From NCBI RefSeq assembly GCF_026183735.1, contig NZ_JAPFRE010000020.1:1-64000 (forward strand): 64,000 nucleotides of DNA. Reading direction: 5' to 3'. Positions 21,256 through 31,592 of the stretch are shown one piece after another. Under the pieces are notes generated by a model, which saw only the letters and a program-made list of their open reading frames with translations, was not told where the DNA came from and did not search any database. This DNA is from Alteromonas sp. ASW11-130 (GTDB taxonomy: Bacteria > Pseudomonadota > Gammaproteobacteria > Enterobacterales > Alteromonadaceae). Made by a program: the position numbers and the translations under genes. Each line of letters starts with the position of its first letter. Positions within the stretch are counted from its first letter, which is position 1.

Positions 21256-22128
21256 TTATTTCTTTGCAGCTTCCATTTGCGCGGCTACTTCTGCAGCGAA
21301 ATCTTCAGATTTCTTCTCAATACCTTCACCGACTTCAAAACGAATGAAATTAATGACATCTGCATTTTTGCTCTTAACAAGCTCGCCAACAGTCATGGAA
21401 GGATCTTTCACGAAAGGTTGACCAGTTAAGCTGATTTCGCCCGTGAATTTCTTCATACGACCCGCAACCATTTTTTCTGCAATGTCAGCTGGCTTCCCTG
21501 ATTGCATTGCGATTTCGATCTGGATCTCTTTTTCTTTTTCAACAACTTCAGCTGGAACTTGTTCAGGCTTAGTGAATTGTGGGCTAGCCGCAGCAACATG
21601 CATTGCTACGTCTTTTGCCAACTGCTCATCGCCACCGTTGAAAATAGTGATAACACCAATGCGTCCACCGTGAACGTAGGCGCCAAGATTGTCACCTTCT
21701 ACGTTGATAACACGACGTGGAGAAATATTTTCACCAATCTTCGCTACCAAAGTGTCGCGCACATCAGAAATTTTCTGACCATCAAGTTCTGCATTATTCA
21801 GTTCTTCGATGTCATTAATGTTGTTTTCGTGGGCAACGTCAAGGATCTGGTTACCAAACTTAAGAAAACCTTCATCACGTGCAACAAAGTCAGTTTCACA
21901 ATTAAGTTCAAGCATCGTAGCGCGATTGCCACTTACTTTGGTCAGAATTACACCTTCAGCGGCAATACGACCCGCTTTTTTAGCTGCTTTAGCCTGCCCA
22001 GATTTACGCATGTTTTCAATGGCCAGCTCGATGTCACCATCAGTTTCCATCAAAGCCTTTTTACAATCCATCATGCCTGCGCCGGTGCGCTCACGTAGTT
22101 CTTTAACTAGTGCTGCAGTCACTGCCAT
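21256..22128 (-). CDS. tsf: Translation elongation factor Ts
   Basis: Guanine-nucleotide exchange factor for EF-Tu. The 290 aa (E. coli 283) start with [24 protein letters not shown], the UBA-like N-domain and its signature. The core follows with the [10 protein letters not shown] motif that contacts EF-Tu. It is cotranscribed with rpsB, separated by 128 bp that contain an attenuator-like hairpin. Confidence 0.98.
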   Translation of the reverse strand: MAVTAALVKELRERTGAGMMDCKKALMETDGDIELAIENMRKSGQAKAAKKAGRIAAEGVILTKVSGNRATMLELNCETDFVARDEGFLKFGNQILDVAHENNINDIEELNNAELDGQKISDVRDTLVAKIGENISPRRVINVEGDNLGAYVHGGRIGVITIFNGGDEQLAKDVAMHVAAASPQFTKPEQVPAEVVEKEKEIQIEIAMQSGKPADIAEKMVAGRMKKFTGEISLTGQPFVKDPSMTVGELVKSKNADVINFIRFEVGEGIEKKSEDFAAEVAAQMEAAKK

Positions 22129-22162
22129 TTTTCAATTCCTCAGCAATAAATTAATTTGATAG

Positions 22163-22184
22163 GTAAAAGGGGCATGTCGCCCCT
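22163..22184 (-). terminator. Attenuator-like hairpin between rpsB and tsf
   Basis: On the minus strand AGGGGC-GACAT-GCCCCT is followed by TTTTACC. The stem is 6 bp and the U-tract short, so partial termination is likely. It would lower tsf relative to rpsB, and E. coli also has a rpsB-tsf intergenic attenuator. Confidence 0.6.
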
Positions 22185-22256
22185 CTAAATAAATACTTTA
22201 CTTACGCAATCTGCATAGTTAGGTCGAAACGAAAGTATCAGAATGCTGTGCCAGTA

Positions 22257-22988
22257 TTATTCAACCGTTTCGACGAAGTCGTCTTGCTCAGCTTGTGCTT
22301 CAAGGTTATTGTTACGACCCTGATTCACCGCATCTGCTGCCGCATTCAAGTAAAGTTGAATTGCACGGATTGCATCGTCGTTACCCGGTATGATGTAATC
22401 AACACCATCTGGGTTTGAATTTGTATCTACTACACCAACAACTGGGATGCCCAGGTTACGTGCTTCAGTTACTGCGATGTGCTCGTGGTCGGCATCGATT
22501 ACAAAGATACAGTCTGGCAGGCCACCCATATCTTTAATACCACCTAAGCTACTTTCAAGCTTGTCCATTTCACGCTGTAACATCAGCGCTTCTTTCTTGG
22601 TCAATTTCTCGAAGGTTCCGTCTTGGCTTTGCTGCTCAAGCTCTTTCAAACGACGGATTGACTGACGAACTGTTTTCCAGTTAGTCAACATTCCACCTAA
22701 CCAACGCTTGTTTACATAAAACTGGTCACATTTTTGTGCAGCTTCTTTTACCGCCTCACCCGCAGCACGCTTAGTGCCGACAAAAAGGATTTTTCCTTTT
22801 TTAGAAGCAACACCTGAAAGGTAGTTAAGTGCTTCATTGAAAAGTGGAACAGTTTTCTCAAGGTTGATGATATGAACTTTGTTACGTGCACCGAAGATGT
22901 AAGACTTCATCTTAGGATTCCAGTAACGAGTTTGGTGACCAAAGTGCACGCCAGCTTTCAGCATGTCACGCATTGAAACGTTTGCCAT
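22257..22988 (-). CDS. rpsB: 30S ribosomal protein S2
   Basis: Small-subunit ribosomal protein, 243 aa (E. coli 241). It begins [25 protein letters not shown] in family fashion (first residues shown only) and contains the conserved [11 protein letters not shown] and [12 protein letters not shown] segments. It is the first gene of the rpsB-tsf operon, with a ~150-nt leader and a strong promoter facing away from map. Confidence 0.98.
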   Translation of the reverse strand: MANVSMRDMLKAGVHFGHQTRYWNPKMKSYIFGARNKVHIINLEKTVPLFNEALNYLSGVASKKGKILFVGTKRAAGEAVKEAAQKCDQFYVNKRWLGGMLTNWKTVRQSIRRLKELEQQSQDGTFEKLTKKEALMLQREMDKLESSLGGIKDMGGLPDCIFVIDADHEHIAVTEARNLGIPVVGVVDTNSNPDGVDYIIPGNDDAIRAIQLYLNAAADAVNQGRNNNLEAQAEQDDFVETVE

Positions 22989-23140
22989 GTTTAATTCCTC
23001 AAAATGGGGTTAGGCCTCCATACATCCTTTTTATCGATCCAATTTAATGGACACCCCGATCAAAAGTGTCGATGTATGTGTGTTATTTAAGTTAATTTCC
23101 CACGGTTTCACGCTATGTTGAAACGTGGTTTGCAAAATGC
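22989..23140 (-). promoter_or_regulatory. rpsB 5' leader, probable S2 autoregulatory RNA
   Basis: The predicted ~150-nt leader contains GGGGTG and a downstream AACCCC that could pair as a long-range helix or pseudoknot near the Shine-Dalgarno GAGGAATT. In E. coli, S2 represses its own operon through a leader of similar length, and that leader is conserved in gammaproteobacteria. The structural match here is by eye only. Confidence 0.6.
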
Positions 23141-23146
23141 GGGCGC

Positions 23147-23175
23147 TTTATACCATGACCGGCGCCAAGACTCAA
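23147..23175 (-). promoter_or_regulatory. rpsB sigma-70 promoter
   Basis: On the minus strand TTGAGT (-35, 23170-23175) and TATAAA (-10, 23147-23152) are separated by exactly 17 bp. A GC-rich discriminator GCGCCCGC follows, typical of stringently controlled ribosomal promoters. The predicted start is near 23140. Confidence 0.75.
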
Positions 23176-23318
23176 GTTAAAGAGAACATCAGATGCGGGT
23201 TTTGCGCTGCTTTCTTATTGGCTAGACTATACAGTTAGGCTACTTAACGCTAACATAAAAAGATATCGAGTCAGGTAATACCTGGTGAAAGCGTTTAAAT
23301 TTTTAATTGAGGAAGACA

Positions 23319-24116
23319 GTGGCTGCAATTATTAAAACGGCTGAAGAAATAGAAAAAATGCGCGTGGCTGGCAAGCTTGCTGCGGACGTATTAACCATGA
23401 TAACACCACACGTTAAAAAAGGCGTGACTACGGATGAACTAAATACCTTATGCCATGACTATATAGTAAATGTGCAAGGTGCCGTTCCAGCTCCACTGAA
23501 TTATGGTCATCCGCCGTTTCCTAAATCTATTTGCACCTCAGTTAATCATGTTATTTGTCATGGCATTCCTTCAGATAAAAAATTAAAAGATGGCGACACG
23601 CTAAACATTGACGTTACTGTGATAAAAGATGGTTATCATGGTGATACGTCAAAAATGTTTGTGGTGGGAAAGCCAAGCATTCTTGCTGAGCGCTTGATTA
23701 GAGTAACGCAGGAGTGCTTGTACAACGCTATCAAATTAGTTAAGCCTGGCACAACCCTGGGCGATATTGGTCATGCCTGTCAACAGCATGCCGAAAAGCA
23801 TAACTATTCAATAGTACGTGAATATTGTGGGCACGGTATCGGAGCAGGTTTTCATGAAGACCCTCAAATTGTGCACTATGGAAAGCCTGGCACTGGTGAG
23901 ACAATTGAAGCCGGAATGTGCTTTACCATTGAGCCGATGGTAAACGCGGGCAAACGTTACAGTAAACTTTTACCTGATCAATGGACGGTCGTTACAAAAG
24001 ATCGCAGTTTGAGCGCGCAATGGGAACACACCTTACTGGTTACTGAAAACGGCGTAGAAATATTGACATTACGCGATGAGGAAGATTTACCACGAGTAAT
24101 CAGTCACACTTCATGA
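23319..24116 (+). CDS. map: Methionine aminopeptidase, type I
   Basis: Removes the N-terminal methionine of nascent proteins using two divalent metals. The start is taken as GTG at 23319 because GAGGA lies 5 bp upstream. That gives 265 aa, as in E. coli (264); an upstream TTG at 23307 falls within the Shine-Dalgarno. Metal ligands are recognisable in NIDVTVIKDGYHGDTSKMF, the GHGIG His, the TIEPM Glu and the final WEHT Glu region. It is divergent from rpsB, as in E. coli. Confidence 0.96.
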   Translation: MAAIIKTAEEIEKMRVAGKLAADVLTMITPHVKKGVTTDELNTLCHDYIVNVQGAVPAPLNYGHPPFPKSICTSVNHVICHGIPSDKKLKDGDTLNIDVTVIKDGYHGDTSKMFVVGKPSILAERLIRVTQECLYNAIKLVKPGTTLGDIGHACQQHAEKHNYSIVREYCGHGIGAGFHEDPQIVHYGKPGTGETIEAGMCFTIEPMVNAGKRYSKLLPDQWTVVTKDRSLSAQWEHTLLVTENGVEILTLRDEEDLPRVISHTS

Positions 24117-24123
24117 CTCAACT

Positions 24124-24151
24124 GGTATATTGAATATCTATTCAATATACC
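24124..24151. other. Perfect 13-bp hairpin between map and glnD
   Basis: GGTATATTGAATA and TATTCAATATACC are perfect complements with a 2-nt loop, 7 bp after the map stop. No T-tract follows, so it is more likely an mRNA 3'-end stabiliser or processing hairpin, or a dyad binding site, than an intrinsic terminator. Confidence 0.5.
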
Positions 24152-24185
24152 TAGCACTTTATGATACAGACCAATCAGTGATAAA

Positions 24186-26879
24186 GTGCGAGTTCATTAC
24201 CAAAAGCAATCATCGGGGCAACCAATATTGAGCCTGCAACAGCTAATCGACCAAATCGAAGACATTGACTCTATCAATGATTTTGTGTCGATTAAAAAGT
24301 GTATCAACGATAGCTACGACTGGCTAAAATCATCGTTTGAGCACCTTGCCGTAAATCAATTAGTGACGGGTAGAGCCACATTTGTTGATGCGGTGCTCTC
24401 GCACTTATGGGAATTGTCCGGATTAGATCAATACGATGATATCGCGCTTTGCGCCGTGGGGGGCTACGGGCGAGGCCACTTACAACCTTATTCGGATATT
24501 GATTTATTATTTGTCAGTAAAAAGTTATTACCTCAACCTGTACAAGATAAAGTTAGTCAATTCATCACTTTATTGTGGGACATCAAGCTGGATGTCGGTC
24601 AATCCGTTCGCACCATTAAAGAAACCGTAAAGCTGGCAAAAGAGGATATTAGTATAGCCACCAACCTAGTTGAGTCACGCTTGCTTTGCGGAAATGAACA
24701 AGTCTTCGATGCTATGTGGGAAGCAGTCAACAACAACCACGTGTGGACTTCTCGCGCATTTTTCAAAGCGAAATACGATGAGCAACTTTCTCGACATGCA
24801 AAGTTTCACGGTACAGCATACAACTTAGAACCCAATATAAAAGAGAACCCTGGTTGTTTGCGCGACATTCAAACCATCGGTTGGGTCGCAAAAAAGCATT
24901 TTAAGGAATATGATGGCTGGAACCTAGTAGGTCATGGCTATTTTACCGAACAGGAACACAGCGAACTTATTACTTGCCGTATGCATTTGTGGCGAATACG
25001 TTGCGCACTACATTTGGTAGCGGGACGTTCGGAAAACCGTTTGTTATTTGACTACCAAGCTGACGTCGCGGAACTACTCGGCTACGGAAAAGAAAGCAAG
25101 CCTGCGGTCGAGGAAATGATGCGGGACTTTTTCCGCATTGTTCGCCAGGTATCGGAACTAAACAGTATGTTGTTAAAGCGGTTCAGATATGAGTTGCTTG
25201 ACCACAATGTATCGCAAACGAAGCAGGTCAACGATAAGTTTTGCTTGCTCGATGGTATGATCTCTCCGCTTTCTGACAATGTATTCACCTCGCCAGAGGA
25301 TATTCTCGATTTTTTAGACACTGTCGCAAATACCCCTGATGTCGATGGCTTGGATACTGATTGTATTCGTCAGCTTCGGAACGCCCGTCGCAAATTTGTG
25401 GGCCAGTACTTCGTGGAACGCGAAGCTTGTCGTCCGCGCATGATAAAGCTGTTAAAACAACCGCATTTTTTCGATTTCGGTTGGGACATTATGCATAAAT
25501 ACGGCATTTTGCAAAGTTACCTGCCTGAATGGGATGCTATTGTCGGCATGATGCAATTTGACTTATTTCATGCTTACACTGTCGATGAACATACTCATCG
25601 TCTAGTGAAAAACGTTAACCGCTACCATTCTAAAGACAATACTGAATTTCCCCGCTGTAAACGTATTGTGCGTAATGCTGACAAACCCGAACTTTTGTAT
25701 ATAGCAGCCATCTTTCATGATATTGCGAAGGGTCGTAATGGTGACCATTCATTATTGGGCGCAGTTGATGTACTCAAATTTTGTGAAACTCACGAAATCG
25801 CAAAAGCGGATTCACAGCTTATCAGCTGGTTGGTGGAAAACCACCTGCTGATGTCAATGGTTGCCCAACGCCGAGATATTTATGATCATGAAGTAATTAA
25901 CGAGTTCGCAACCGCTGTCCGCACCCATAAACATTTAGAGCTACTTTATGCGTTAACGCTTGCTGATATTCGCGCCACCAACGACAACCTTTGGAATGAC
26001 TGGAAAGCCTCTTTACTTAAAGAGCTTTATCTAATGACCAAAAAGGCTTTAGATAACGGCTTACAGTGCCGGGACACGCTTAACGACAGAATAGACCTGC
26101 ATCGGGAAACTGCATTACGATATTTGCAAAACCATAATATTGAAGAGCATGCTATCGCTACGTTATGGGAGCGGCTAGAAGAAGATTACTTTATACGCTT
26201 TTCCCCCGAGCAAATTGCTTGGCACACAGAACAAATTATTCTGGCGCAAAACGATTTACTTCAATCCAACCCAGAAGCCATTTTGGTTAAAGCTAGTGAT
26301 GAAAGTGCCAAAGGTGGTACTGAAATTCTTATCTACGGCAAGGATCGCAAAGCTCTGTTTGCTCAAGTCGCCTCAGTAATAGATAGCCGCAATTGTTCCA
26401 TTCACGATGCGCATATTACCGTGACAGCAGATGGATATGTGTTTGACAGCCTGATTGTACTGGAAAATGACGGTACTCGGCTTACTGCAGCTTCTCGTAT
26501 CCGCAATCTTGAAGCGGCCATTACTGAACAGCTTTTGAAACCGGGCCGGGCACACAGTAATAACCGCAAAATCTCCCGCCGAATGCGGCAGTTAGATGTG
26601 CCTACTAAAATCCGCTTTTTCGGCGCAGGCGATGACGCTACTTTAGTAGAATTAGAAGCACTGGATGCGCCTGGAATTTTAGCTAAAATCGGTCACGCCT
26701 TTGTCGACTGTGGCGTGGTGCTTAAACTCGCTAAAATTGCCACTATCGGCGAACGGGCTGAAGATATTTTTATTGTATGCAATGACGAAGGTGAAGCCTT
26801 GTCGCCAGAACAACAAATAACGTTAAAGAAACGTATTTTATTCAAACTCGATCAACTTGAAGACATCAATATATCATGA
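24186..26879 (+). CDS. glnD: Bifunctional uridylyltransferase/uridylyl-removing enzyme GlnD
   Basis: Nitrogen sensor that uridylylates PII under low glutamine and deuridylylates it under high glutamine. The 897 aa (E. coli 890) show the nucleotidyltransferase motif GGYGRG at 92-97 with the metal-binding DID at 104-106. An HD phosphohydrolase domain ([13 protein letters not shown]) lies near residue 510, and two ACT domains near 705-780 and 820-890 bind glutamine. The start is a GTG at 24186, 69 bp after map, and no Shine-Dalgarno is obvious, so it is uncertain. The ATGA stop/start overlap with dapD couples them. Confidence 0.96.
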   Translation: MRVHYQKQSSGQPILSLQQLIDQIEDIDSINDFVSIKKCINDSYDWLKSSFEHLAVNQLVTGRATFVDAVLSHLWELSGLDQYDDIALCAVGGYGRGHLQPYSDIDLLFVSKKLLPQPVQDKVSQFITLLWDIKLDVGQSVRTIKETVKLAKEDISIATNLVESRLLCGNEQVFDAMWEAVNNNHVWTSRAFFKAKYDEQLSRHAKFHGTAYNLEPNIKENPGCLRDIQTIGWVAKKHFKEYDGWNLVGHGYFTEQEHSELITCRMHLWRIRCALHLVAGRSENRLLFDYQADVAELLGYGKESKPAVEEMMRDFFRIVRQVSELNSMLLKRFRYELLDHNVSQTKQVNDKFCLLDGMISPLSDNVFTSPEDILDFLDTVANTPDVDGLDTDCIRQLRNARRKFVGQYFVEREACRPRMIKLLKQPHFFDFGWDIMHKYGILQSYLPEWDAIVGMMQFDLFHAYTVDEHTHRLVKNVNRYHSKDNTEFPRCKRIVRNADKPELLYIAAIFHDIAKGRNGDHSLLGAVDVLKFCETHEIAKADSQLISWLVENHLLMSMVAQRRDIYDHEVINEFATAVRTHKHLELLYALTLADIRATNDNLWNDWKASLLKELYLMTKKALDNGLQCRDTLNDRIDLHRETALRYLQNHNIEEHAIATLWERLEEDYFIRFSPEQIAWHTEQIILAQNDLLQSNPEAILVKASDESAKGGTEILIYGKDRKALFAQVASVIDSRNCSIHDAHITVTADGYVFDSLIVLENDGTRLTAASRIRNLEAAITEQLLKPGRAHSNNRKISRRMRQLDVPTKIRFFGAGDDATLVELEALDAPGILAKIGHAFVDCGVVLKLAKIATIGERAEDIFIVCNDEGEALSPEQQITLKKRILFKLDQLEDINIS

Positions 26880-27700
26880 CAGACATAAAACAAATCATAG
26901 AAGACGCCTTTGAATCTCGCGACACCATTTCGCCTTCAGACGCTGACACTGAAGTTAAAGCGGCAGTTAACGAAGCTATTCGAATGCTCAATAGTGGCGA
27001 AGCGCGGGTTGCTGAGAAAATCGCCGGCGAATGGGTGGTTCATCAGTGGTTGAAAAAGGCTGTTTTGCTTTATTTCCGTCTACATAACAACATAGTAATT
27101 GAGGGTGCAGAAAGTCGTTTCTTTGACAAAGTACCGCTAAAATACTCGGACTACTCACCAGAAGAGTTTGTGTCAGCAGGCGTAAGAATAGTCCCACCCG
27201 CGGCCGTTAGAACAGGCAGCTACCTGGGTAAAAATGTTGTCGTAATGCCGTCTTATGTAAACATCGGTGCTTATATAGACGAAGGGTGCATGGTGGATAC
27301 CTGGGCAACGGTAGGCTCGTGTGCACAGATTGGTAGAAATGTTCATTTATCTGGGGGCGTAGGTATCGGTGGTGTACTCGAACCCCTTCAGGCCAACCCA
27401 ACCATTATCGAAGATAATTGCTTCATCGGCGCCCGTTCAGAGATTGTAGAAGGCGTTATCGTAGAAGAAGGTGCGGTAATCTCTATGGGTGTTTACATCG
27501 GCCAAAGCACCCGGATATTTGATCGCGAAACTGGTGAAATACATTACGGTCGTGTTCCTGCAGGTTCAGTTGTTGTGCCCGGTAACCTGCCAAACAAAGA
27601 CGGAACATATAGTTTATATGCTGCAATTATCGTGAAGAAAGTGGATGCGAAAACGCGGGCTAAAGTGGGAATTAACGCGCTACTGCGTAGTGTTGAGTAG
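26876..27700 (+). CDS. dapD: Tetrahydrodipicolinate N-succinyltransferase
   Basis: Transfers succinyl from succinyl-CoA to tetrahydrodipicolinate in the lysine/diaminopimelate pathway, which also feeds peptidoglycan. The 274 aa equal the E. coli length. The protein has an N-terminal helical domain then a left-handed beta-helix of hexapeptides, with the family segments [11 protein letters not shown] and [14 protein letters not shown]. It overlaps glnD by four bases; glnD-dapD adjacency is conserved in Enterobacteria and Vibrio. Confidence 0.97.
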   Translation: MTDIKQIIEDAFESRDTISPSDADTEVKAAVNEAIRMLNSGEARVAEKIAGEWVVHQWLKKAVLLYFRLHNNIVIEGAESRFFDKVPLKYSDYSPEEFVSAGVRIVPPAAVRTGSYLGKNVVVMPSYVNIGAYIDEGCMVDTWATVGSCAQIGRNVHLSGGVGIGGVLEPLQANPTIIEDNCFIGARSEIVEGVIVEEGAVISMGVYIGQSTRIFDRETGEIHYGRVPAGSVVVPGNLPNKDGTYSLYAAIIVKKVDAKTRAKVGINALLRSVE

Positions 27701-27717
27701 CCTGATTCCATTACCTC

Positions 27718-27743
27718 TATAAGGGCAGTATGCTGCCCTTATA
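27718..27743. terminator. Hairpin downstream of dapD
   Basis: TATAAGGGCAG-TATG-CTGCCCTTATA is a perfect 11-bp stem with a 4-nt loop 18 bp after the dapD stop. The U-tract is absent (ATAACGATAAA follows), so termination may be weak or Rho-assisted. The position and stem strength support a 3'-end role. Confidence 0.6.
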
Positions 27744-28202
27744 ACGATAAACAATAACATTGTGTCAAAAGCTTAAGAGCTTGCAGAACATTTATCGATA
27801 GCTACGTGTAGACCCTTTCAAATTTGGATCGCTTGTCGGTGTGAACCACCGTTCTTCGCAGGTCTGGAATTTTCCATCTTTTATAGTCGTGAAGGAAAAG
27901 TTTCTACTTTTTATCGCAAAAACTGCGTTTTTAGTGCCGGGTGTCTTCATCTATATGACAAGTTGTTCACCCGATTGATAATCGGGAACGCTTTGCCTAT
28001 TGGTGGGTCACCTATAAATGATAGTTCATCGCTAGTGGGAAAAAATTAGGTTACTATCTTTGTAATGAAGGAAGGAGAGGCTTTCAATACAATTGCAATC
28101 GCTCGTCAGCAATTATCCAGCGACCGCAATTCAATTAAGGAATGTCTTTTTATTCTCTACTGGAATAAGTTTAACCAAAACGCAGCCATCCATGCCTGCT
28201 AA
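27744..28202. other. 459-bp gap between convergent genes, no recognisable gene
   Basis: This spans the interval between the 3' ends of dapD and yqcA. No ORF, tRNA or known RNA was recognised on either strand. A small perfect hairpin CCCGATT-GAT-AATCGGG lies at 27970-27986. Such length between two 3' ends is unusual and leaves room for an unrecognised small RNA or a decayed gene. Confidence 0.4.
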
Positions 28203-28646
28203 TTAAATTAACTTATCCTTGATGTCAGCAACCCAATCCTTCACCATCTGTTCCGGTTCAAATGTCTCAAGCGCATCCACTTCGAGCATGTCAGTCACTG
28301 GCTTAGCTTGCAGCTCTGTTAGCAACTCTTGAAAATGACGACCGCCACCACAAAAAGTGTCATAACTGCTATCCCCTAATGCCGCGACGGCAAAAGGTTT
28401 GTCCGTTAACAAAGGAAACGTATCTTTTAGCTCTGCGTGAACAAACTCAAGGTTAGGCGGTATATCTCCCTGCCCTGTGGTGGACGTGATCACCAATATA
28501 GCATCTGCTCGCGTAAAATCATCAATAGATGGGTCTGAAAATAACTCACATTCAACGCCATCGCTGGATAACATTTCATGCACTTCTTCTGCTACATGTT
28601 GTGCATTACCATACACGCTACCTGCAAATATATGTAACTTGGTCAT
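28203..28646 (-). CDS. yqcA: Flavodoxin-like protein YqcA
   Basis: Small FMN-binding flavodoxin, 147 aa (E. coli YqcA 149). The FMN phosphate-binding loop is the FAGSVYGNAQHVAEE region near residue 7. The ITSTTGQGDIPPN and ALGDSSYDTFCGGG segments around residues 50-95 are the other two FMN loops. Its physiological partner is not established in the family. It is 16 bp downstream of truC. The identity as yqcA rather than mioC rests on the yqcC-truC-yqcA order, the same as in E. coli. Confidence 0.85.
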   Translation of the reverse strand: MTKLHIFAGSVYGNAQHVAEEVHEMLSSDGVECELFSDPSIDDFTRADAILVITSTTGQGDIPPNLEFVHAELKDTFPLLTDKPFAVAALGDSSYDTFCGGGRHFQELLTELQAKPVTDMLEVDALETFEPEQMVKDWVADIKDKLI

Positions 28647-28662
28647 TTACTACCTTAAAAAT

Positions 28663-29391
28663 TTATTGTTTAAACTGTTGCCAACGGTCTAGCAACTTTA
28701 CCATGTCTGCGTGTGGCTGACACCTGATTGAAATGGTTTGTTGTAAGACTGGATGCGAAAACGACAACCTAGTACAGCTTAACGCTAACTGCTGAAAGTT
28801 AAAGTGCTCACGTAGAAACGTATTCTGTTTACCGTCGCCATGGGTGGTATCACCCACTATAGGGTGACGTATATGAGCCAAATGCCGTCTCAATTGATGC
28901 TTTCGTCCTGTAATCGGATTCAGCTGCATTAATGAATAGCGCGCATTTTCGTACCTACCTACGGGCATAGGGATGACATACTGCGCCATTCCTAAGTATT
29001 CACTGCATGCGGGTTGCGGCGCGTTATCTAAATGCTTACCTTTATCTGCGTATTTGTCTCGCTTAAATGAAAGTGCGTAATCAATCAGACCTGCCCCACT
29101 AACAAAACCTCTCACGATTGCAGTGTATTCTTTTTGTACCTGTTTCTGCATCCACTGGGCCCCTATTGCGCTAACCAATTCGGGAGAGAGCGCGAAAAGA
29201 AGAATACCCGAAGTGGGCCGATCCAGCCGATGTACAGGGTAGACGAAGCGCCCGATCTGATCGCGTAATTGTTGTACCGCGAACACGGTTTCTCGCTTAG
29301 CAATGGGGCTGCGATGGACCAATAACCCTGGGGGTTTATCAATTGCTACGAAATATTCGTCCTGATAAAGAATACGTAATGGGTCGGACAC
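28663..29391 (-). CDS. truC: tRNA pseudouridine(65) synthase TruC
   Basis: Forms pseudouridine at position 65 of tRNAs. The 242 aa (E. coli 260) contain the RluA-family catalytic motif HRLDRPTSG with its Asp, and the LNPITGRKHQLRRH segment near the C-terminus. The IlvC-like order yqcC-truC-yqcA and gene spacing of 5 and 16 bp indicate one operon. Confidence 0.93.
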   Translation of the reverse strand: MSDPLRILYQDEYFVAIDKPPGLLVHRSPIAKRETVFAVQQLRDQIGRFVYPVHRLDRPTSGILLFALSPELVSAIGAQWMQKQVQKEYTAIVRGFVSGAGLIDYALSFKRDKYADKGKHLDNAPQPACSEYLGMAQYVIPMPVGRYENARYSLMQLNPITGRKHQLRRHLAHIRHPIVGDTTHGDGKQNTFLREHFNFQQLALSCTRLSFSHPVLQQTISIRCQPHADMVKLLDRWQQFKQ

Positions 29392-29396
29392 GTTGA

Positions 29397-29717
29397 TTAC
29401 GCCCCGGTCGACGAATTGGCTATTACGGCTTCATCTATACGCAATAGCAACTGTTGAATGGTCGACTCCTCTTTCAGCCATACTTGGGCTGCCGGATGAA
29501 TTGCCATGTTTGAAGGCAATTGCTGTTGGTGATTTATCAGCGATTTGAACTTTGGAATGAAAATAAACTGCAACCATTGCACGAAACTGAGCGTGTCACA
29601 TGCAAACGGTTCAGTACTGGCAAGCGCGGAAGATGAAGGATGGCAATCAGCCCATAAACCACGGTCTTTCATTTCCGTTTCAAGGTCATTCAGCAAAACC
29701 AACAAACCATCGTGCAC
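29397..29717 (-). CDS. yqcC: YqcC family protein (DUF446)
   Basis: A 106-aa protein of unknown function (E. coli YqcC 109 aa) predicted to form a helical bundle. Recognisable family features are LNDLETEMKDRGLW near the start and the central PFACDTLSFVQWLQFIFIPK segment. It is the first gene of yqcC-truC-yqcA. No biochemical role can be assigned. Confidence 0.88.
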   Translation of the reverse strand: MHDGLLVLLNDLETEMKDRGLWADCHPSSSALASTEPFACDTLSFVQWLQFIFIPKFKSLINHQQQLPSNMAIHPAAQVWLKEESTIQQLLLRIDEAVIANSSTGA

Positions 29718-29805
29718 GTAACGTTCACCTTTTTCACTCTTAAAAAGTTCGCAAGTATAACACGGCTTTTTTGTGTTTTAGCTGGTAGAATGGGGATTTT
29801 TTACA

Positions 29806-30882
29806 GTGCAAAAGCGTAAGGGGGTAACGTTGAGTTCGCCAGCGGATATTAATTCAATTAGTGAGTTCTTGCTTCATGCGGGTACTAATTTTCAGGTGTT
29901 TGACATGGGAAGAGGCATCCAAGCCATTCCAACACAAACATTTTTAAATTGGGAAAACGCTGCTGAAGTTATCCCCCGCCCCCGCCAACAACATGCTTGG
30001 TTTGGTATTGTTTTCTGGCAAGGCGAAGCATCCGAAGCCCGCTTCATCTGGTTTATAAAACTTCCCGTAGATGAACAAGGCTTATTGGTCAGCGCCGCTC
30101 GTAACCACTTTCTACAAATAGTACTGGAAGCATTAGGCGAAAGCTTAAATAACTCTGAAAAAGAGTTCGAACTACCAGACAACCCCTATGTATTTAAACC
30201 TGCTCAATTACTTATGGCTCAATTTGGTGCGCTTTGTCGTAAAACACTACATCTTCCTGCCTGCGAAGATAGCCTGAAAGTGATTAATTATCTTAAACAA
30301 AACGGTGACGTCTCGTGGCAGGAGTTGTCAGTACAGGGGATCGCCGATGTCTGTTTACGTTTGCACGAATTTGAACTTGAATCAGCTATTTGCACGAATT
30401 TCGATAGCTACCCCACCCCAGTCAAAAAAGCACTATTGGAATCGTTAGAAACCGCTGCGCTTAGCGATAACGTCAACCATTTAATCGAGACTGAGCTAAA
30501 AAAACACGACGAAGAAACGTTTCATGCAGCTCTACAAGGGCTTCACGCTGAGAGTGCATCGCCTAACATCCAAAGAATTGTTGGAGAAATATTGGAGCGT
30601 GAAGAGTCCAAAAATTTGGATACGCTAAGTATCTTGGCAGCAAGACACTACACCCAGTTTACGCCGGCGTTGACCAAACAGTTTTTAACGCTTTGCGCGC
30701 AATTTGATGAACAGGAAAATTATAATGGCGCGCTGTTCGCAGGTTTCTTTTCTGACTTAGTACAATTGCCTTATTTAAGGCAGTCTGTATTGACGTTACT
30801 GAGAAGCGCTGACAGAAGCGAAGTGCTTAGTAAGGCTATCGGGAAGCTTTTCAGTCAGACACAAGGACAATTAAATTCATGA
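29806..30882 (+). CDS. DUF3549 family protein
   Basis: An uncharacterised 358-aa, apparently soluble protein resembling the DUF3549 family of Vibrionales and Alteromonadales. The family-like N-terminal region reads SEFLLHAGTNFQVFDMGRG, and the C-terminal ~200 residues are helical. It begins with GTG at 29806. An alternative TTG at 29830 has a better Shine-Dalgarno (AAGGGGG, 5 bp away) and would remove eight residues. It overlaps the DUF3301 gene by ATGA, and the pair is divergent from yqcC. Confidence 0.7.
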   Translation: MQKRKGVTLSSPADINSISEFLLHAGTNFQVFDMGRGIQAIPTQTFLNWENAAEVIPRPRQQHAWFGIVFWQGEASEARFIWFIKLPVDEQGLLVSAARNHFLQIVLEALGESLNNSEKEFELPDNPYVFKPAQLLMAQFGALCRKTLHLPACEDSLKVINYLKQNGDVSWQELSVQGIADVCLRLHEFELESAICTNFDSYPTPVKKALLESLETAALSDNVNHLIETELKKHDEETFHAALQGLHAESASPNIQRIVGEILEREESKNLDTLSILAARHYTQFTPALTKQFLTLCAQFDEQENYNGALFAGFFSDLVQLPYLRQSVLTLLRSADRSEVLSKAIGKLFSQTQGQLNS

Positions 30883-31184
30883 GTATTGGTGAATTGTCAT
30901 TTTTACTTCTTCTTGCGTTTATAGGCTTTCAGTTCTGGCGAATTCGTAGCATTTCAGAATCTGCACACGAACATGTTTTACATTACTGCCAAAAAAATCA
31001 GCTGCAATTACTGTCTCTTTCGCGCAAAAAAACACGAATTTCCGTTAGATTTGGGCCCCTCGATTGGTATAGTGTGTTTGAATTTGAATTCTCTAGCACT
31101 GGGGAGGACCGTTACACCGGCTCCTTCGAGATGGTAGGAAAAAGAATAGTTAACATATACACTCCTGCGCATAGAATGAATTAA
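30879..31184 (+). CDS. DUF3301 family membrane-anchored protein
   Basis: A 101-aa protein with one N-terminal transmembrane segment (about residues 5-20, ELSFLLLLAFIGFQFW). A small basic/aromatic soluble domain follows, ending near the VNIYTPAHRMN C-terminus. It matches the general appearance of DUF3301 proteins, whose function is unknown. It is translationally coupled to the DUF3549 gene by a 4-base overlap, which suggests a joint role. Confidence 0.75.
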   Translation: MSIGELSFLLLLAFIGFQFWRIRSISESAHEHVLHYCQKNQLQLLSLSRKKTRISVRFGPLDWYSVFEFEFSSTGEDRYTGSFEMVGKRIVNIYTPAHRMN

Positions 31185-31563
31185 TACACGGGTACATGTT
31201 TCTATTCGTTCTCAATACATGTAGTAAAGTAACAAATACCGTTATTAAATATAGATTATACGTTTACTGTAAGGCTAATGCTAAAGATACCGCACGCCTC
31301 TGCGCCAGGTAATTCCAAGCTATGTCGATAACAAGAGAATTGGCATGCCATTACCAACCCATGGTAATAGCAAGGGTTTTGTGCTTTTTCGTCGGACGCG
31401 GATTACAAACAAAAGAACAGTTTTAGTACCGCTGGATGCAGCGCCGATTAGCCGTCCCCCACTGAGCTTACCCCAACGCTTGGGCTGAATGAACACGCCA
31501 TATCGCGGATGAATATAAATTGCATGTAACTACCGCTGACGTTACCTTTCTAGCTGGATAAAC
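31185..31563. other. Non-coding interval between DUF3301 gene and csrB terminator
   Basis: About 380 bp with no ORF or RNA that I recognise on either strand. It is the 3' flank of both the plus-strand DUF3549-DUF3301 operon and the minus-strand csrB gene. Confidence 0.5.
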
Positions 31564-31592
31564 AAAAAAAAAGCGGTAGCCTTTGCTACCGC
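31564..31592 (-). terminator. Intrinsic terminator of csrB
   Basis: On the minus strand GCGGTAGC-AAAG-GCTACCGC (31573-31592) is followed by nine T residues. It is one of the strongest terminators in the window and marks the 3' end of the sRNA. Confidence 0.95.

Noticed and set aside
21502..22098. 198-aa open frame on the plus strand opposite tsf
   Set aside because: It lies fully antisense to the well-supported tsf gene, has no recognisable domain and no start context; shadow frame.
31573..31592. GGCGGTAGC as an RfaH ops element
   Set aside because: The match is the stem of the csrB terminator and is far from the capsule genes; no ops-like element was seen upstream of them.
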